From Mycobacterium florentinum (lineage in GTDB: Bacteria; Actinomycetota; Actinomycetes; Mycobacteriales; Mycobacteriaceae): a DNA stretch of 64,000 nucleotides. A model generated the notes under the pieces. That model was not told the origin of the DNA, searched no databases, and saw only the letters and a list, made by a program, of their open reading frames with translations. The translations under genes and the position numbers were made by a program. Below are positions 38,529 through 46,659 of the stretch, piece by piece. Position 1 is the stretch's first letter, and every line of letters begins with the position of its first letter. The DNA lies in the NCBI RefSeq assembly GCF_010730355.1, contig NZ_AP022576.1, forward strand, positions 2,914,001 to 2,978,000, in the 5' to 3' direction.

Positions 38529-39020
38529 ATGTCCCTCGTCGTGCCGCCGTATCCGCCGCCCCGCTACACCGCAGACGAGCCGCAGGTCAGCGCCTGGCTC
38601 AAACGGGCCGACTCGCCGCCGGACCACGAGAGCGCCGGCGTCAAGTACCACTACCTGGCCAACCAGCAGGCCACCGGCGGCGACTACGGCCTCTACCGGG
38701 TCGACATCGCCCCGGCCGGCGGCGGGCCCCCGGCGCACTTCCACCGGGCCATGTCCGAGGCGTTCTTCGTGCTGTCCGGGACGATGAAGCTCTACGACGG
38801 CACCGACTGGACCGACGGCGGCCAGGGTGACTTCCTCTATGTCCCGCCCGGCGGCATCCACGGTTTCCGCAACGAGGCAGACGAACCCGCATCGATCCTG
38901 ATGCTGTTCGCGCCGGGCGCACCGCGCGAGGCCTACTTCGAGGGTTTCGCCGCACTGGCCGATATGACCGACGCCGAACGCAGCGAGTGGTTCGTCCGGC
39001 ACGACAACTTCTGGGTCTGA
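38529..39020 (+). CDS. Cupin-domain protein
   Basis: A 163-aa single-cupin protein. Motif 1 is GGGPPAHFHRAMSEAFFVLSG with a His-x-His pair and a Glu, and motif 2 is GDFLYVPPGGIHGFRNEADEP with a His: a complete metal-binding set. It could be a dioxygenase, isomerase or sugar-binding cupin. It is close to the oxygenase genes downstream, from which it is separated by the operator array at 39060. Confidence 0.82.
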   Translation: MSLVVPPYPPPRYTADEPQVSAWLKRADSPPDHESAGVKYHYLANQQATGGDYGLYRVDIAPAGGGPPAHFHRAMSEAFFVLSGTMKLYDGTDWTDGGQGDFLYVPPGGIHGFRNEADEPASILMLFAPGAPREAYFEGFAALADMTDAERSEWFVRHDNFWV

Positions 39021-39059
39021 CACGCACGTCACCCGGCGTTAGCGCCTTCTTCAGCCCGA

Positions 39060-39139
39060 GTTTCAACACGGCGTGAGATTTCTCTTGCGTTGAGACTTGT
39101 TTCAACGTAGCGTGAGACTAGTTTCAACACATCGTGAAA
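39060..39139. promoter_or_regulatory. Three-copy operator array upstream of the FAD monooxygenase operon
   Basis: Three 19-bp copies of GTTTCAAC-(A/G)(C/T)..CGTGA(G/A)A lie at 39060-39078, 39099-39117 and 39121-39139. Each is an imperfect palindrome; the third has perfect TTTCA-N8-TGAAA arms. A further dyad CGTTGA-N8-TCAACG spans 39088-39107. The first and second are 39 bp apart, the second and third 22 bp. No regulator gene adjoins, so the binding protein is encoded elsewhere. Confidence 0.65.
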
Positions 39140-39152
39140 ACAGGAGATCGCC

Positions 39153-40712
39153 ATGAGCACCCCCTCGAACCCCGACGTCTTGGTGGTCGGCGCCGGGCCC
39201 GTCGGCCTGGTCGCCGGCTGCGAACTCGCGCGCCGCGGCATCCGCGTGCGGGTGATCGACAAGCTGACCGAACCCACCGACCAGTCCCGCGCGATCGCGG
39301 TGCACTCCCGCAGCCTGGACATGTACGCACGAATGGGCATCGTCGGCGAGATGGTGAGCACCGGGGTCAAGGCCACCGCGATGAAGATGTATGCCGGGCG
39401 CAGCCGGCTGTTCCACGTCCCGCTGGGCGGTGTCGACAGCGCCTTCCCGTTCAGTTTGGTCACGGCGCAGACCGAAACCGAGCGGGTGCTCGCCGAATAC
39501 CTGCAAACGCTCGGCGTCACCATCGAGCGCGGCGTCGAGCTGACCGCGTTGAAACAGGACGACGACGCCGCACACCTGACCTTGCGGCACGCCGACGGGG
39601 TGACCGAACTCGTCAGCACGCCGTGGGTGATCGGGGCCGACGGCGCGCACAGCACCGTGCGCAGAATGGTCGGCACCAAACTCGCCGGTTCCTTTGTCGG
39701 AGAACGCTTTCTGCTCGGCGACGTCGATGCCGAGCATCAGCTGGACCGCGACGCCATGTACACCTTCTTCGCCACCGAGGGCCCGGTGGTGGTGCTGCCG
39801 ATGCGCAACGGCCGGATGCGGTTTCTGGCCGAGATCCACGATGCGCCGGACACCCCGCTGAACCTGCACCCGACCCAGGACGAACTGCAGGCGATCCTCG
39901 ACCAACGAGTCGGCGGTATCCAGTTGGTCGGCTCGCACTGGCTGACCAGTTTCGAGGTGCACCACGCGCGGGTGCCGTCCTATCGCTGGGGCCGGGTCTT
40001 CCTGGCCGGCGACGCCGCCCACATCCACAGTCCGGCCGGCGGCCAGGGCATGAACACCGGCATGCAGGACGCGTTCAACCTGGCCTGGAAACTGGCCGCG
40101 GTGGTCGACGGCGAGGCCGGCGAACGGCTGCTCGACAGCTATGAGGCCGAGCGGCTCCCGGTGGCGCGCAACGTCATTTCGTTCACCGATCGGCTCACCA
40201 AGGTCGGCACGCTGTCCGGCGCGCCGCGGGTGATCCGCAATATGCTGGTACGGACGCTGTCGCACATCCCGGCGACGCGGCGACTGGTCGCCAATGTCGT
40301 CGCGGAGATCGGCATCTGCTACAAGGACGGCCCGATCGCCGTCGGCCAACGCCTCAAGCACACCAAAGTGGTTGCCGGTGAGCACTTTCCGCATGTTGCC
40401 GACGAGACAGTGCAGAAGCAGCTCATCGCCGCCGGTGCGCAGCACTGCGGGCACACCGTGCTGACCGTTGCCGACAAGCACGTGGCCCCCGCCGCGGGTG
40501 AGGGTCAGCCGCAGGTCCTGGTGACCGCTGCCGACACGCCGGTAGCCGGATACGACGCCGTCATCGCCGACACGAACGGCCTTGTGGCACGACGACTCGG
40601 ACTCGCAGGCGGCGGCCGCGTCGTGATCCGCCCGGACGGCTACATCGGGGCGATCGCCGCCCTGGACGACACCACAACCATCGCCGACTACTTCGCCACC
40701 CTGAGGAGCTGA
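39153..40712 (+). CDS. FAD-dependent aromatic-type monooxygenase (PHBH fold)
   Basis: A 519-aa class A flavoprotein monooxygenase. FAD motif VVGAGPVGLVAGCELARRG is at residues 6-24, the DG motif VIGADGAHSTVRR near 165 and GDAAHIHSPAGGQGMNTGMQDAFNLAWKL near 290. A C-terminal thioredoxin-like domain places it with phenol / resorcinol / MhpA-type hydroxylases. It uses NAD(P)H and O2 to hydroxylate a phenolic or polyketide substrate, unknown here. ATG with AGGAG. Five bases before the hydrolase gene, so co-transcribed. Confidence 0.9.
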   Translation: MSTPSNPDVLVVGAGPVGLVAGCELARRGIRVRVIDKLTEPTDQSRAIAVHSRSLDMYARMGIVGEMVSTGVKATAMKMYAGRSRLFHVPLGGVDSAFPFSLVTAQTETERVLAEYLQTLGVTIERGVELTALKQDDDAAHLTLRHADGVTELVSTPWVIGADGAHSTVRRMVGTKLAGSFVGERFLLGDVDAEHQLDRDAMYTFFATEGPVVVLPMRNGRMRFLAEIHDAPDTPLNLHPTQDELQAILDQRVGGIQLVGSHWLTSFEVHHARVPSYRWGRVFLAGDAAHIHSPAGGQGMNTGMQDAFNLAWKLAAVVDGEAGERLLDSYEAERLPVARNVISFTDRLTKVGTLSGAPRVIRNMLVRTLSHIPATRRLVANVVAEIGICYKDGPIAVGQRLKHTKVVAGEHFPHVADETVQKQLIAAGAQHCGHTVLTVADKHVAPAAGEGQPQVLVTAADTPVAGYDAVIADTNGLVARRLGLAGGGRVVIRPDGYIGAIAALDDTTTIADYFATLRS

Positions 40713-40717
40713 ACGCC

Positions 40718-41788
40718 ATGTACACCTACGACGTCGACGCCGCGGACATGTTCACCGACCGCACGCATCAGTTCGAGAAATTCGGTATTCCGCTCGAGGA
40801 CATCGAACGGGTCCGCGAAGCCGTCACCGACATGTGGACCGACGCGCCGGGTGGCTGGACCTACGAATGGTCCAAGCTGGCCAACGAATACGCCTACCGC
40901 GGCGACCACCACATGGCGTCGCTGCTCTACGGATGCGCGAAGTTCCCGTGCCTGACCGATCAAGCGCGAATGCAGGCCCTGCGCAACCAACTCGAGCAAT
41001 TCCAGCTGGCCGCCAAGAATTTCCCGGTGGCCTTCGAACGACGCATCATCACGGTCCCTTACCGCGGCGGCACCGTCGAGGTTCCCGTCCACCTCTACTC
41101 CACCGACGGCGACTACGCGGCCCGGCCGGTGCTGATCGCCAGCGGCGGGGTGGACACCTGGAAGATGGACATCCACCCGTGGTGGGTCGGGTTCACGATG
41201 AACGCCGGCGTATCGACACTGGCCTTCGACCACCCCGGCACCGGCGAAACCGCGATCCCGCTGGACCGCCACGCCGACGAGGTGATCCGCGGAATCGCCG
41301 ACTACGCACGAACACTCGGCGACGGCGGGGTCGCCCACTTCGGCGCCTCGTTCGGCGGCAACTTCGCCGCGATGTCGGGGCTGACCGGGATCGTCGACGC
41401 CGCAATCAACCTCGGGGGGCCCGTGGTCAAGTCGTTCGAGCCGGACAACCTCAAGAGGCTGCCCTACGGCATGCATGACATCGTCGGCAACGCCATGCAC
41501 TGGGACCACTCGCCGAGCCTCGGCGAGACCAGCGCCGGCCTGGGCGACCTCAACCGCTCAGATCTGCTTGCCGGACAGACGAATTCGGCGATGCTGGTGG
41601 TCAACGGCGCCGATGACTACTTCATCCCGCAATCGGACACCCTGATCTTCCAAGGCCGCCCCAACACCGAGGTGCACCTGATCGAGGGCACCGGTCACGT
41701 CGCGATGAGCAAGGCCCCCGAGGTGGTGCCCCTGATGATCGGCTGGCTGCGCAAGCAGTTCACCGACGACTACGCACGCAGCTCGTAG
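40718..41788 (+). CDS. Alpha/beta hydrolase (FrsA/DUF1100-like esterase)
   Basis: A 356-aa alpha/beta hydrolase. The nucleophile elbow is GASFGG near residue 208, with late Asp (VVNGADDYFIPQSD) and His (GTGHVAMSK) completing a triad. An all-helical N-terminal region of about 110 residues resembles FrsA-like and 2,6-dihydroxypseudooxynicotine hydrolase-like enzymes that cleave C-C bonds. With the upstream monooxygenase it forms a hydroxylate-then-cleave pair (inference). Convergent with the Baeyer-Villiger gene, overlapping by 19 bp. Confidence 0.87.
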   Translation: MYTYDVDAADMFTDRTHQFEKFGIPLEDIERVREAVTDMWTDAPGGWTYEWSKLANEYAYRGDHHMASLLYGCAKFPCLTDQARMQALRNQLEQFQLAAKNFPVAFERRIITVPYRGGTVEVPVHLYSTDGDYAARPVLIASGGVDTWKMDIHPWWVGFTMNAGVSTLAFDHPGTGETAIPLDRHADEVIRGIADYARTLGDGGVAHFGASFGGNFAAMSGLTGIVDAAINLGGPVVKSFEPDNLKRLPYGMHDIVGNAMHWDHSPSLGETSAGLGDLNRSDLLAGQTNSAMLVVNGADDYFIPQSDTLIFQGRPNTEVHLIEGTGHVAMSKAPEVVPLMIGWLRKQFTDDYARSS

Positions 41789-43212
41789 TCGTCGTCGACC
41801 AGCGTGCGGGTGCGCTCGAAGAATGTCCGCCCGCTGTAGGGCAGCTGCGTGACGACCTTCCCGCTGGGATGGCGAAAGTAGTTGGTGCAGGCCAGCCAGA
41901 CCTTGCCCTCCATCGCGGCCTGGACCTCGTCGTTGTAGCGCCGCTGCGCGTCCCGGGTGACCTCGATGGTGCGCACCCCGCGGCCGCCCATCACATCGAG
42001 GATGTGGCGGATGAACGTCGTCTGCGCCTCGTGGATGTAGATGATCGAGTTGACGCCGTTGGTGTTGGGGCCGTAGAGCGTAAAGAAGTTCGGGTACCCG
42101 GCGACCAGCGTGCCCAGGTAGGCCTCCGCGCCGTCGGTCCAGTCGTCGCGCAGCTGCCGGCCGCCGGTTCCGTACACGTCGATGCTGGCCAGATAATCGG
42201 CGGCTTTGAACCCGGTGCCGTAGATGATGGTGTCGACGCGGTGCTCGGCGCCGTCGGCGGTGCGCACGCCGCGTTCGGTGATCTCGGTGATCGCGCTGGT
42301 TTCCAGGCTGACGTTCGGCAACCCGAAGGTCGGGTACCACTCGCGCGACATCAGCGGCCGCTTGCAACCCGCCGGGTAGTCCGGTGTCAGCTTGGCGCGC
42401 AGTTCGGGGTCGGCGACCTTGCGGTGCAAGTAACTTCGGGCAAGCTCGGTCGCCTCGCGGATCTGGTCGGCGTCGACGTCGAAACTGGATGACTCGTATG
42501 CGTCGAAGGCCTCGTCGCGCAGCTTCTGCGCCGCCGCCGGATCGCGTTCGAACTCCGCGTGCTGTTCGGCGGTGAACGGGAAGTCGAATCGGGGTGCGAT
42601 CCAGATCGGGGTTCGCTGAAACACGGTGAGATGCGCGGTTTTTGGGGCGATCGCCGGGACGTACTGAATCGCGCTGGCGCCCGTGCCGATCGACGCGACC
42701 CGCTCACCCGCCGTCGACTTGCTGTGGTCCCACCGCGCGGAGTGGAATCGACGTCCCCGAAACCGCTGCGCGCCAGGGATCTCCGGAATGCTGGGCACAT
42801 CGAGCATACCGACGGCGCTGACCACGACGTCGAAAACGTGTTCATCGCCGTCGTCGGTGACCAGCGTCCATCGTCGCTGTCTGTCCGACCAGCGCACGGT
42901 GGCGATCGAGGTGTGCGGCCGCAGGTAGGGGCCCAGCCCGTGCTCGGCGGCCACCCTTTCCAGGTAGGCCAGGATCTCGGGCTGGTTCGCGTAGGTCTTG
43001 CTCCAGCGCGGGTTCAGCGCGAACGAATACGAGTACAGGTGCGAGGGCACGTCGCAGGCCGCACCCGGAAAAGTGTTGTGCCGCCAGGTGCCTCCGAATC
43101 CGTCGGCGCGGTCGAAGATGGTGAAGTCGTAGCCGCCCTCGGCGAGCTGGATTCCCATCGCGATGCCGCCGGCGCCGGCACCGATGACCCCGACGCGCGG
43201 CTTCACTCCCAT
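41770..43212 (-). CDS. Baeyer-Villiger-type flavin monooxygenase
   Basis: A 480-aa FAD/NADPH monooxygenase. The first GxGxxG is GVIGAGAGGIAMG (8-20), and the Baeyer-Villiger fingerprint FxGxxxHSxxW is present at residues 151-161. A second dinucleotide motif VASIGTGASAIQ follows. It inserts oxygen next to a ketone, giving an ester or lactone. It overlaps the upstream VOC gene by 10 bp and so is coupled to it. ATG at 43212; upstream frame is not conserved in kind. Confidence 0.92.
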   Translation of the reverse strand: MGVKPRVGVIGAGAGGIAMGIQLAEGGYDFTIFDRADGFGGTWRHNTFPGAACDVPSHLYSYSFALNPRWSKTYANQPEILAYLERVAAEHGLGPYLRPHTSIATVRWSDRQRRWTLVTDDGDEHVFDVVVSAVGMLDVPSIPEIPGAQRFRGRRFHSARWDHSKSTAGERVASIGTGASAIQYVPAIAPKTAHLTVFQRTPIWIAPRFDFPFTAEQHAEFERDPAAAQKLRDEAFDAYESSSFDVDADQIREATELARSYLHRKVADPELRAKLTPDYPAGCKRPLMSREWYPTFGLPNVSLETSAITEITERGVRTADGAEHRVDTIIYGTGFKAADYLASIDVYGTGGRQLRDDWTDGAEAYLGTLVAGYPNFFTLYGPNTNGVNSIIYIHEAQTTFIRHILDVMGGRGVRTIEVTRDAQRRYNDEVQAAMEGKVWLACTNYFRHPSGKVVTQLPYSGRTFFERTRTLVDDDYELRA

Positions 43213-43682
43213 TGCGCGAAGTACGGTCGCTCGGGCCGGCTTTTCTCGACCAGGATGAACACCACGCCCCACGGATCGACGAACCAGGTGGTGCGCACGC
43301 GGGCGACGTCGGCGATGCCGCTGACGAGGAACCGGACGCCCTTGCTCTCGAGTTCGGCCCGGGTGGCGTCGAGGTCCTCGCAGATCAGCCCGACGTGCGA
43401 GAGCCCGTGATCGGTCAGCGCCGCGGCGGCTCGCTGCGAGTCCCCGTCGACGTCGAGGTACTCGATCACTTCCAGAACGCGATCGCTGCCGTCCCCGAAT
43501 CCGACGATGGCGGCTTTCATGGTGGGGTCGGCCACCAGCTCACCCATGTCGTTGCGAATGGCGTTACCGGCCATCACATACGGCGGCGACAGCACATGCA
43601 GGCCCAATACGTCTCGGTAGAAGGCCACCGCGGCCTCACAATCCGGGACGCACACCCCGGTGTGGGCCAACCCGGTAATCAC
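43203..43682 (-). CDS. VOC/glyoxalase-fold protein
   Basis: A 159-aa vicinal-oxygen-chelate protein with two beta-alpha-beta-beta-beta modules (GLAHTGVCVPDCEAAVAFYRDVLGL and GLSHVGLICEDLDATRAELESKG). The metal residues His (AHTG), His (SHVG) and a late Glu (FILVEK) are visible. Possible epimerase, dioxygenase or lyase. The GTG at 43682 is chosen since upstream codons lack a usable start near the fold. Coupled to the Baeyer-Villiger gene. Confidence 0.83.
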   Translation of the reverse strand: MITGLAHTGVCVPDCEAAVAFYRDVLGLHVLSPPYVMAGNAIRNDMGELVADPTMKAAIVGFGDGSDRVLEVIEYLDVDGDSQRAAAALTDHGLSHVGLICEDLDATRAELESKGVRFLVSGIADVARVRTTWFVDPWGVVFILVEKSRPERPYFAQWE

Positions 43683-43752
43683 GTTCTCGACTCTACGTCG
43701 GGCGCGCCACACCGGCGTCGGCTTCGGAATCTGTCAGGAAGATAATGGCCGG

Positions 43753-44958
43753 GTGCGGTCAGTCGAGGAACACCAGCGCGTCGTAGCTGCCATGATCAGC
43801 GCCCGCCCCGCCGTGACGGCGCCACTGACCCAGGCGCAAGGCCTGGTCCTGGCCGACGACGTGGTTGCCGAGCTGGCGCTGCCGGTGTTCGACAACTCCG
43901 CGATGGACGGATACGCGGTGCGCGCCGACGACACCGACGGCGCCACACCCGAACGGCCGGTGGTCTTGCCGGTCGCCGAGGACATACCGGCCGGACGTAT
44001 CGACCAGTTGACGCTGCGACCCGGTACCGCGCACCGCATCATGACCGGCGCGCCGATGCCGGCCGGGGCGACGGGCGTTGTGCCGGTGGAGAACACCGAC
44101 GGCGGCGTGGACAGGGTGTCGATCCGCGCACGCTCGGAACCCGGCAAGCACATCCGCCGAGCGGGCGAAGACGTCGCGCCGGGCACCACCGTGCTGCGCA
44201 AGGGCCAGGTCGTCACGCCGGCGGTGCTGGGGCTGGCCGCGGCGCTGGGATTGCCCGGGCTGCCGGTGATCCCGCGGCAGCGGGTGCTGGTGATCTCGAC
44301 CGGGACGGAGCTGGTGGCGCCGGGCACCCCGCTGCAGCCGGGACAGATTTACGAGTCCAACTCGATCATGCTGGCCGGGGCCGTGCGCGAGGCGGGCGCC
44401 GACGTGATCGCCGTCGCGACGGCCGAAGACGATGTCGCGCAGTTCAGCTCGATCCTGGATCGGCATGCGGCCGATGCCGACCTGATCATCACCAGCGGCG
44501 GGGTCAGCGCCGGCGCCTACGAGGTCGTCAAGGACGCGTTCGGCCGCGACGGCGATCAGGGCGTCGAGTTCGTCAAGGTGGCCATGCAGCCCGGGATGCC
44601 GCAGGGTATCGGCCGGGTCGCGGGCACGACGATCGTCACCCTGCCCGGCAACCCGGTCAGCGCGCTGGTGTCCTTCGAGGTGTTCATCCGTCCCGCGCTG
44701 CGCACGGCGATGGGCCTGCCGGATCCGCATCGCCCGCACCGGCCCGCGGTGCTGGCCGAGTCGCTGACCTCGCCGCGCGGCAAGCGACAGTTCCGGCGCG
44801 CGATTCTCGACACCGACACGGGCAGCGTGCTCAGCTACGGCCCGCCGGCCTCGCATCATCTGCGGTGGCTGGCGTCCGCGAACGGACTGCTGGACATCCC
44901 CGAAGATGTCGTGGAGGTGTCGGCCGGAACCGAACTGCAGGTCTGGGATCTGACTTAA
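43753..44958 (+). CDS. moeA2: Molybdopterin molybdenumtransferase MoeA2
   Basis: A 401-aa MoeA. The N-terminal VFDNSAMDGYAVRADD motif, IMTGAPMPAGATGVVPVE and the MoCF domain TSGGVSAGAYEVVKD with LPGNPVSALVSFEVF are intact. It inserts molybdate into adenylyl-molybdopterin. Matches Rv0438c. The GTG at 43753 is about 7 nt after GATAAT, possibly leaderless. Followed by a 10-bp tandem repeat and then psd. Confidence 0.93.
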   Translation: MRSVEEHQRVVAAMISARPAVTAPLTQAQGLVLADDVVAELALPVFDNSAMDGYAVRADDTDGATPERPVVLPVAEDIPAGRIDQLTLRPGTAHRIMTGAPMPAGATGVVPVENTDGGVDRVSIRARSEPGKHIRRAGEDVAPGTTVLRKGQVVTPAVLGLAAALGLPGLPVIPRQRVLVISTGTELVAPGTPLQPGQIYESNSIMLAGAVREAGADVIAVATAEDDVAQFSSILDRHAADADLIITSGGVSAGAYEVVKDAFGRDGDQGVEFVKVAMQPGMPQGIGRVAGTTIVTLPGNPVSALVSFEVFIRPALRTAMGLPDPHRPHRPAVLAESLTSPRGKRQFRRAILDTDTGSVLSYGPPASHHLRWLASANGLLDIPEDVVEVSAGTELQVWDLT

Positions 44959-44978
44959 TAGTTCGACATAGTTCGACA
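44959..44978. repeat. Tandem 10-bp direct repeat after moeA2
   Basis: TAGTTCGACA occurs twice without spacer, immediately after the moeA2 stop. It lies about 50 bp upstream of the psd promoter and may be a half-site pair; no further copies are adjacent. Confidence 0.5.
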
Positions 44979-45024
44979 CCCCCGGTTGCTGGCCCGGACG
45001 AAGCAGCACGCCACCGGGGCTCCG

Positions 45025-45030
45025 TAAGAT
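45025..45030 (+). promoter_or_regulatory. Leaderless -10 box of psd
   Basis: TAAGAT ends 7 nt before the GTG at 45038. The spacing supports that GTG rather than the ATG at 45029, which overlaps the hexamer. Confidence 0.55.
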
Positions 45031-45037
45031 GACGCGG

Positions 45038-45769
45038 GTGGCACGACGCCCCCGCCATTCCGCTGAGGAAGACCTGTCCCATCAGGGCCCGACGGTCAGC
45101 GCACGGCACATGCTCGAGTTGGTGCGCGAGACCGTTCCGCCGGTGCATCCCGCGGGGCTGCCGTTCATCTCCGCCGGCTTGGCGCTGGCCCTGGTCGGAC
45201 GCAACCACCGGTGGCCGCGCCGGGTCGGCCTGCTGGCCGCCGGTGCCTGCGCGGGGTTCTTCCGGCACCCGCCGCGGGTGCCGCCCACCCGGCCCGGTGT
45301 CGTGGTGGCCCCCGCCGACGGCGTGGTCTGCCTGGTCGACTCCGCGGCCCCGCCCGCGGAACTGAGCATGGGCGACGCGCCGCTGCCGCGGGTCAGCATC
45401 TTCCTGTCGATCCTGGACGCCCACGTGCAGCGCGCCCCGGTCGGCGGTGAAGTGATCGCCGTGCAGCACCGGCCCGGCCGCTTCGCGTCGGCCGACCTGC
45501 CCCCGGCGAGCGACGAGAACGAGCGCACCAGCGTGCGAATCCGCACCGAGCTCGGCGCCGAGGTGGTCGCGGTGCAGATCGCCGGGCTGGTCGCGCGCCG
45601 CATCGTGTGCAACGCGCACGTCGGGGACAAGCTGTCGATCGGTGACACCTACGGCCTGATCCGGTTCGGCTCCCGGCTGGACACCTACCTGCCGCCCGGC
45701 GCCCGGCCGATCGTGGCGGTCGGGCAGCGCGCGGTGGCCGGCGAGACGGTATTGGCCGAGCTGCGATGA
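45038..45769 (+). CDS. psd: Phosphatidylserine decarboxylase
   Basis: A 243-aa proenzyme that converts phosphatidylserine to phosphatidylethanolamine. The self-cleavage Gly211-Ser212 site ([11 protein letters not shown]) that makes the pyruvoyl group is present, as are [16 protein letters not shown] and [16 protein letters not shown]. It is the short-type Psd, as Rv0437c. It overlaps pssA by ATGA, so the enzyme and the maker of its substrate are co-translated. Confidence 0.93.
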   Translation: MARRPRHSAEEDLSHQGPTVSARHMLELVRETVPPVHPAGLPFISAGLALALVGRNHRWPRRVGLLAAGACAGFFRHPPRVPPTRPGVVVAPADGVVCLVDSAAPPAELSMGDAPLPRVSIFLSILDAHVQRAPVGGEVIAVQHRPGRFASADLPPASDENERTSVRIRTELGAEVVAVQIAGLVARRIVCNAHVGDKLSIGDTYGLIRFGSRLDTYLPPGARPIVAVGQRAVAGETVLAELR

Positions 45770-46659
45770 CCAACAGGATTCGGGGCCGGGCGGTCAACCT
45801 GCAGATCCTGCCCAGTGCGATGACGGTGCTGTCCATCTGTGCGGGGCTGACCTCGATCAAGTTCGCCCTCGAGCATCAGCCGAAGGCGGCGATGGCGCTG
45901 ATCGCCGCGGCGGCGATTCTCGACGGGCTGGACGGCCGGGTGGCCCGCATCCTGGACGCGCAGTCGCGGATGGGTGAGGAGATCGACTCGCTCGCCGACG
46001 CGGTGAACTTCGGCGTGACCCCGGCGATCGTGCTCTACGTGACGCTGCTGTCGACGTCGCCGGCCGGCTGGATCGCGGTGCTGCTGTACGCGGTATGCGT
46101 CGTGCTGCGGCTCGCGCGGTTCAACGCGCTGCAGGACGACGGGTCCCGGCCCGCCTACGCGCACGAGTTCTTCGTCGGGATGCCGGCGCCGGCCGGTGCG
46201 ATCTCGATGATCGGCCTGATCGGGCTCAAGCTGCAGTTCGGTGACGGCTGGTGGTCGTCGACGGTGTTCCTGTGCCTCTGGATCGCCGGGACGTCGATAC
46301 TGATGATCAGCAAGATCCCGATGCGCAAGATGCACGCGGCGGCGGTGCCTCCGAACTGGGCGGCGCCGCTGCTGGCCATCCTCGCGATCTGCGCTGCGGC
46401 GGCGGTGTTGGCCCCGTACGTCCTAATCTGGGTCATCATCATCGCTTACCTGTGTCACGTCCCCTTCGCGGTGCGTAACCAGCGCTGGCTGGCCGCACAC
46501 CCTGAGGTGTGGGACGAAAATCGCGAGCAACGGCGCGCGGTGCGGCGCGCCAACCGTCGCGCCCAGCCCAACCGCCGGCCGATTGTCCGGCTGGGGCGCA
46601 CGGGCGGGCGCTCGGTGGCGCGGCTGGGGCTGCGTAAGCCGGGTGGACGATTGCCATGA
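45766..46659 (+). CDS. pssA: CDP-diacylglycerol-serine O-phosphatidyltransferase
   Basis: A 297-aa membrane enzyme with the complete CDP-alcohol phosphotransferase motif D-x2-DG-x2-AR-x8-G-x3-D-x3-D at residues 53-78 ([13 protein letters not shown] and on). It makes phosphatidylserine from CDP-diacylglycerol and serine. Six or so helices are followed by a basic Arg-rich tail. Matches Rv0436c. Overlaps both neighbours by 4 bp. Confidence 0.95.
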   Translation: MTNRIRGRAVNLQILPSAMTVLSICAGLTSIKFALEHQPKAAMALIAAAAILDGLDGRVARILDAQSRMGEEIDSLADAVNFGVTPAIVLYVTLLSTSPAGWIAVLLYAVCVVLRLARFNALQDDGSRPAYAHEFFVGMPAPAGAISMIGLIGLKLQFGDGWWSSTVFLCLWIAGTSILMISKIPMRKMHAAAVPPNWAAPLLAILAICAAAAVLAPYVLIWVIIIAYLCHVPFAVRNQRWLAAHPEVWDENREQRRAVRRANRRAQPNRRPIVRLGRTGGRSVARLGLRKPGGRLP

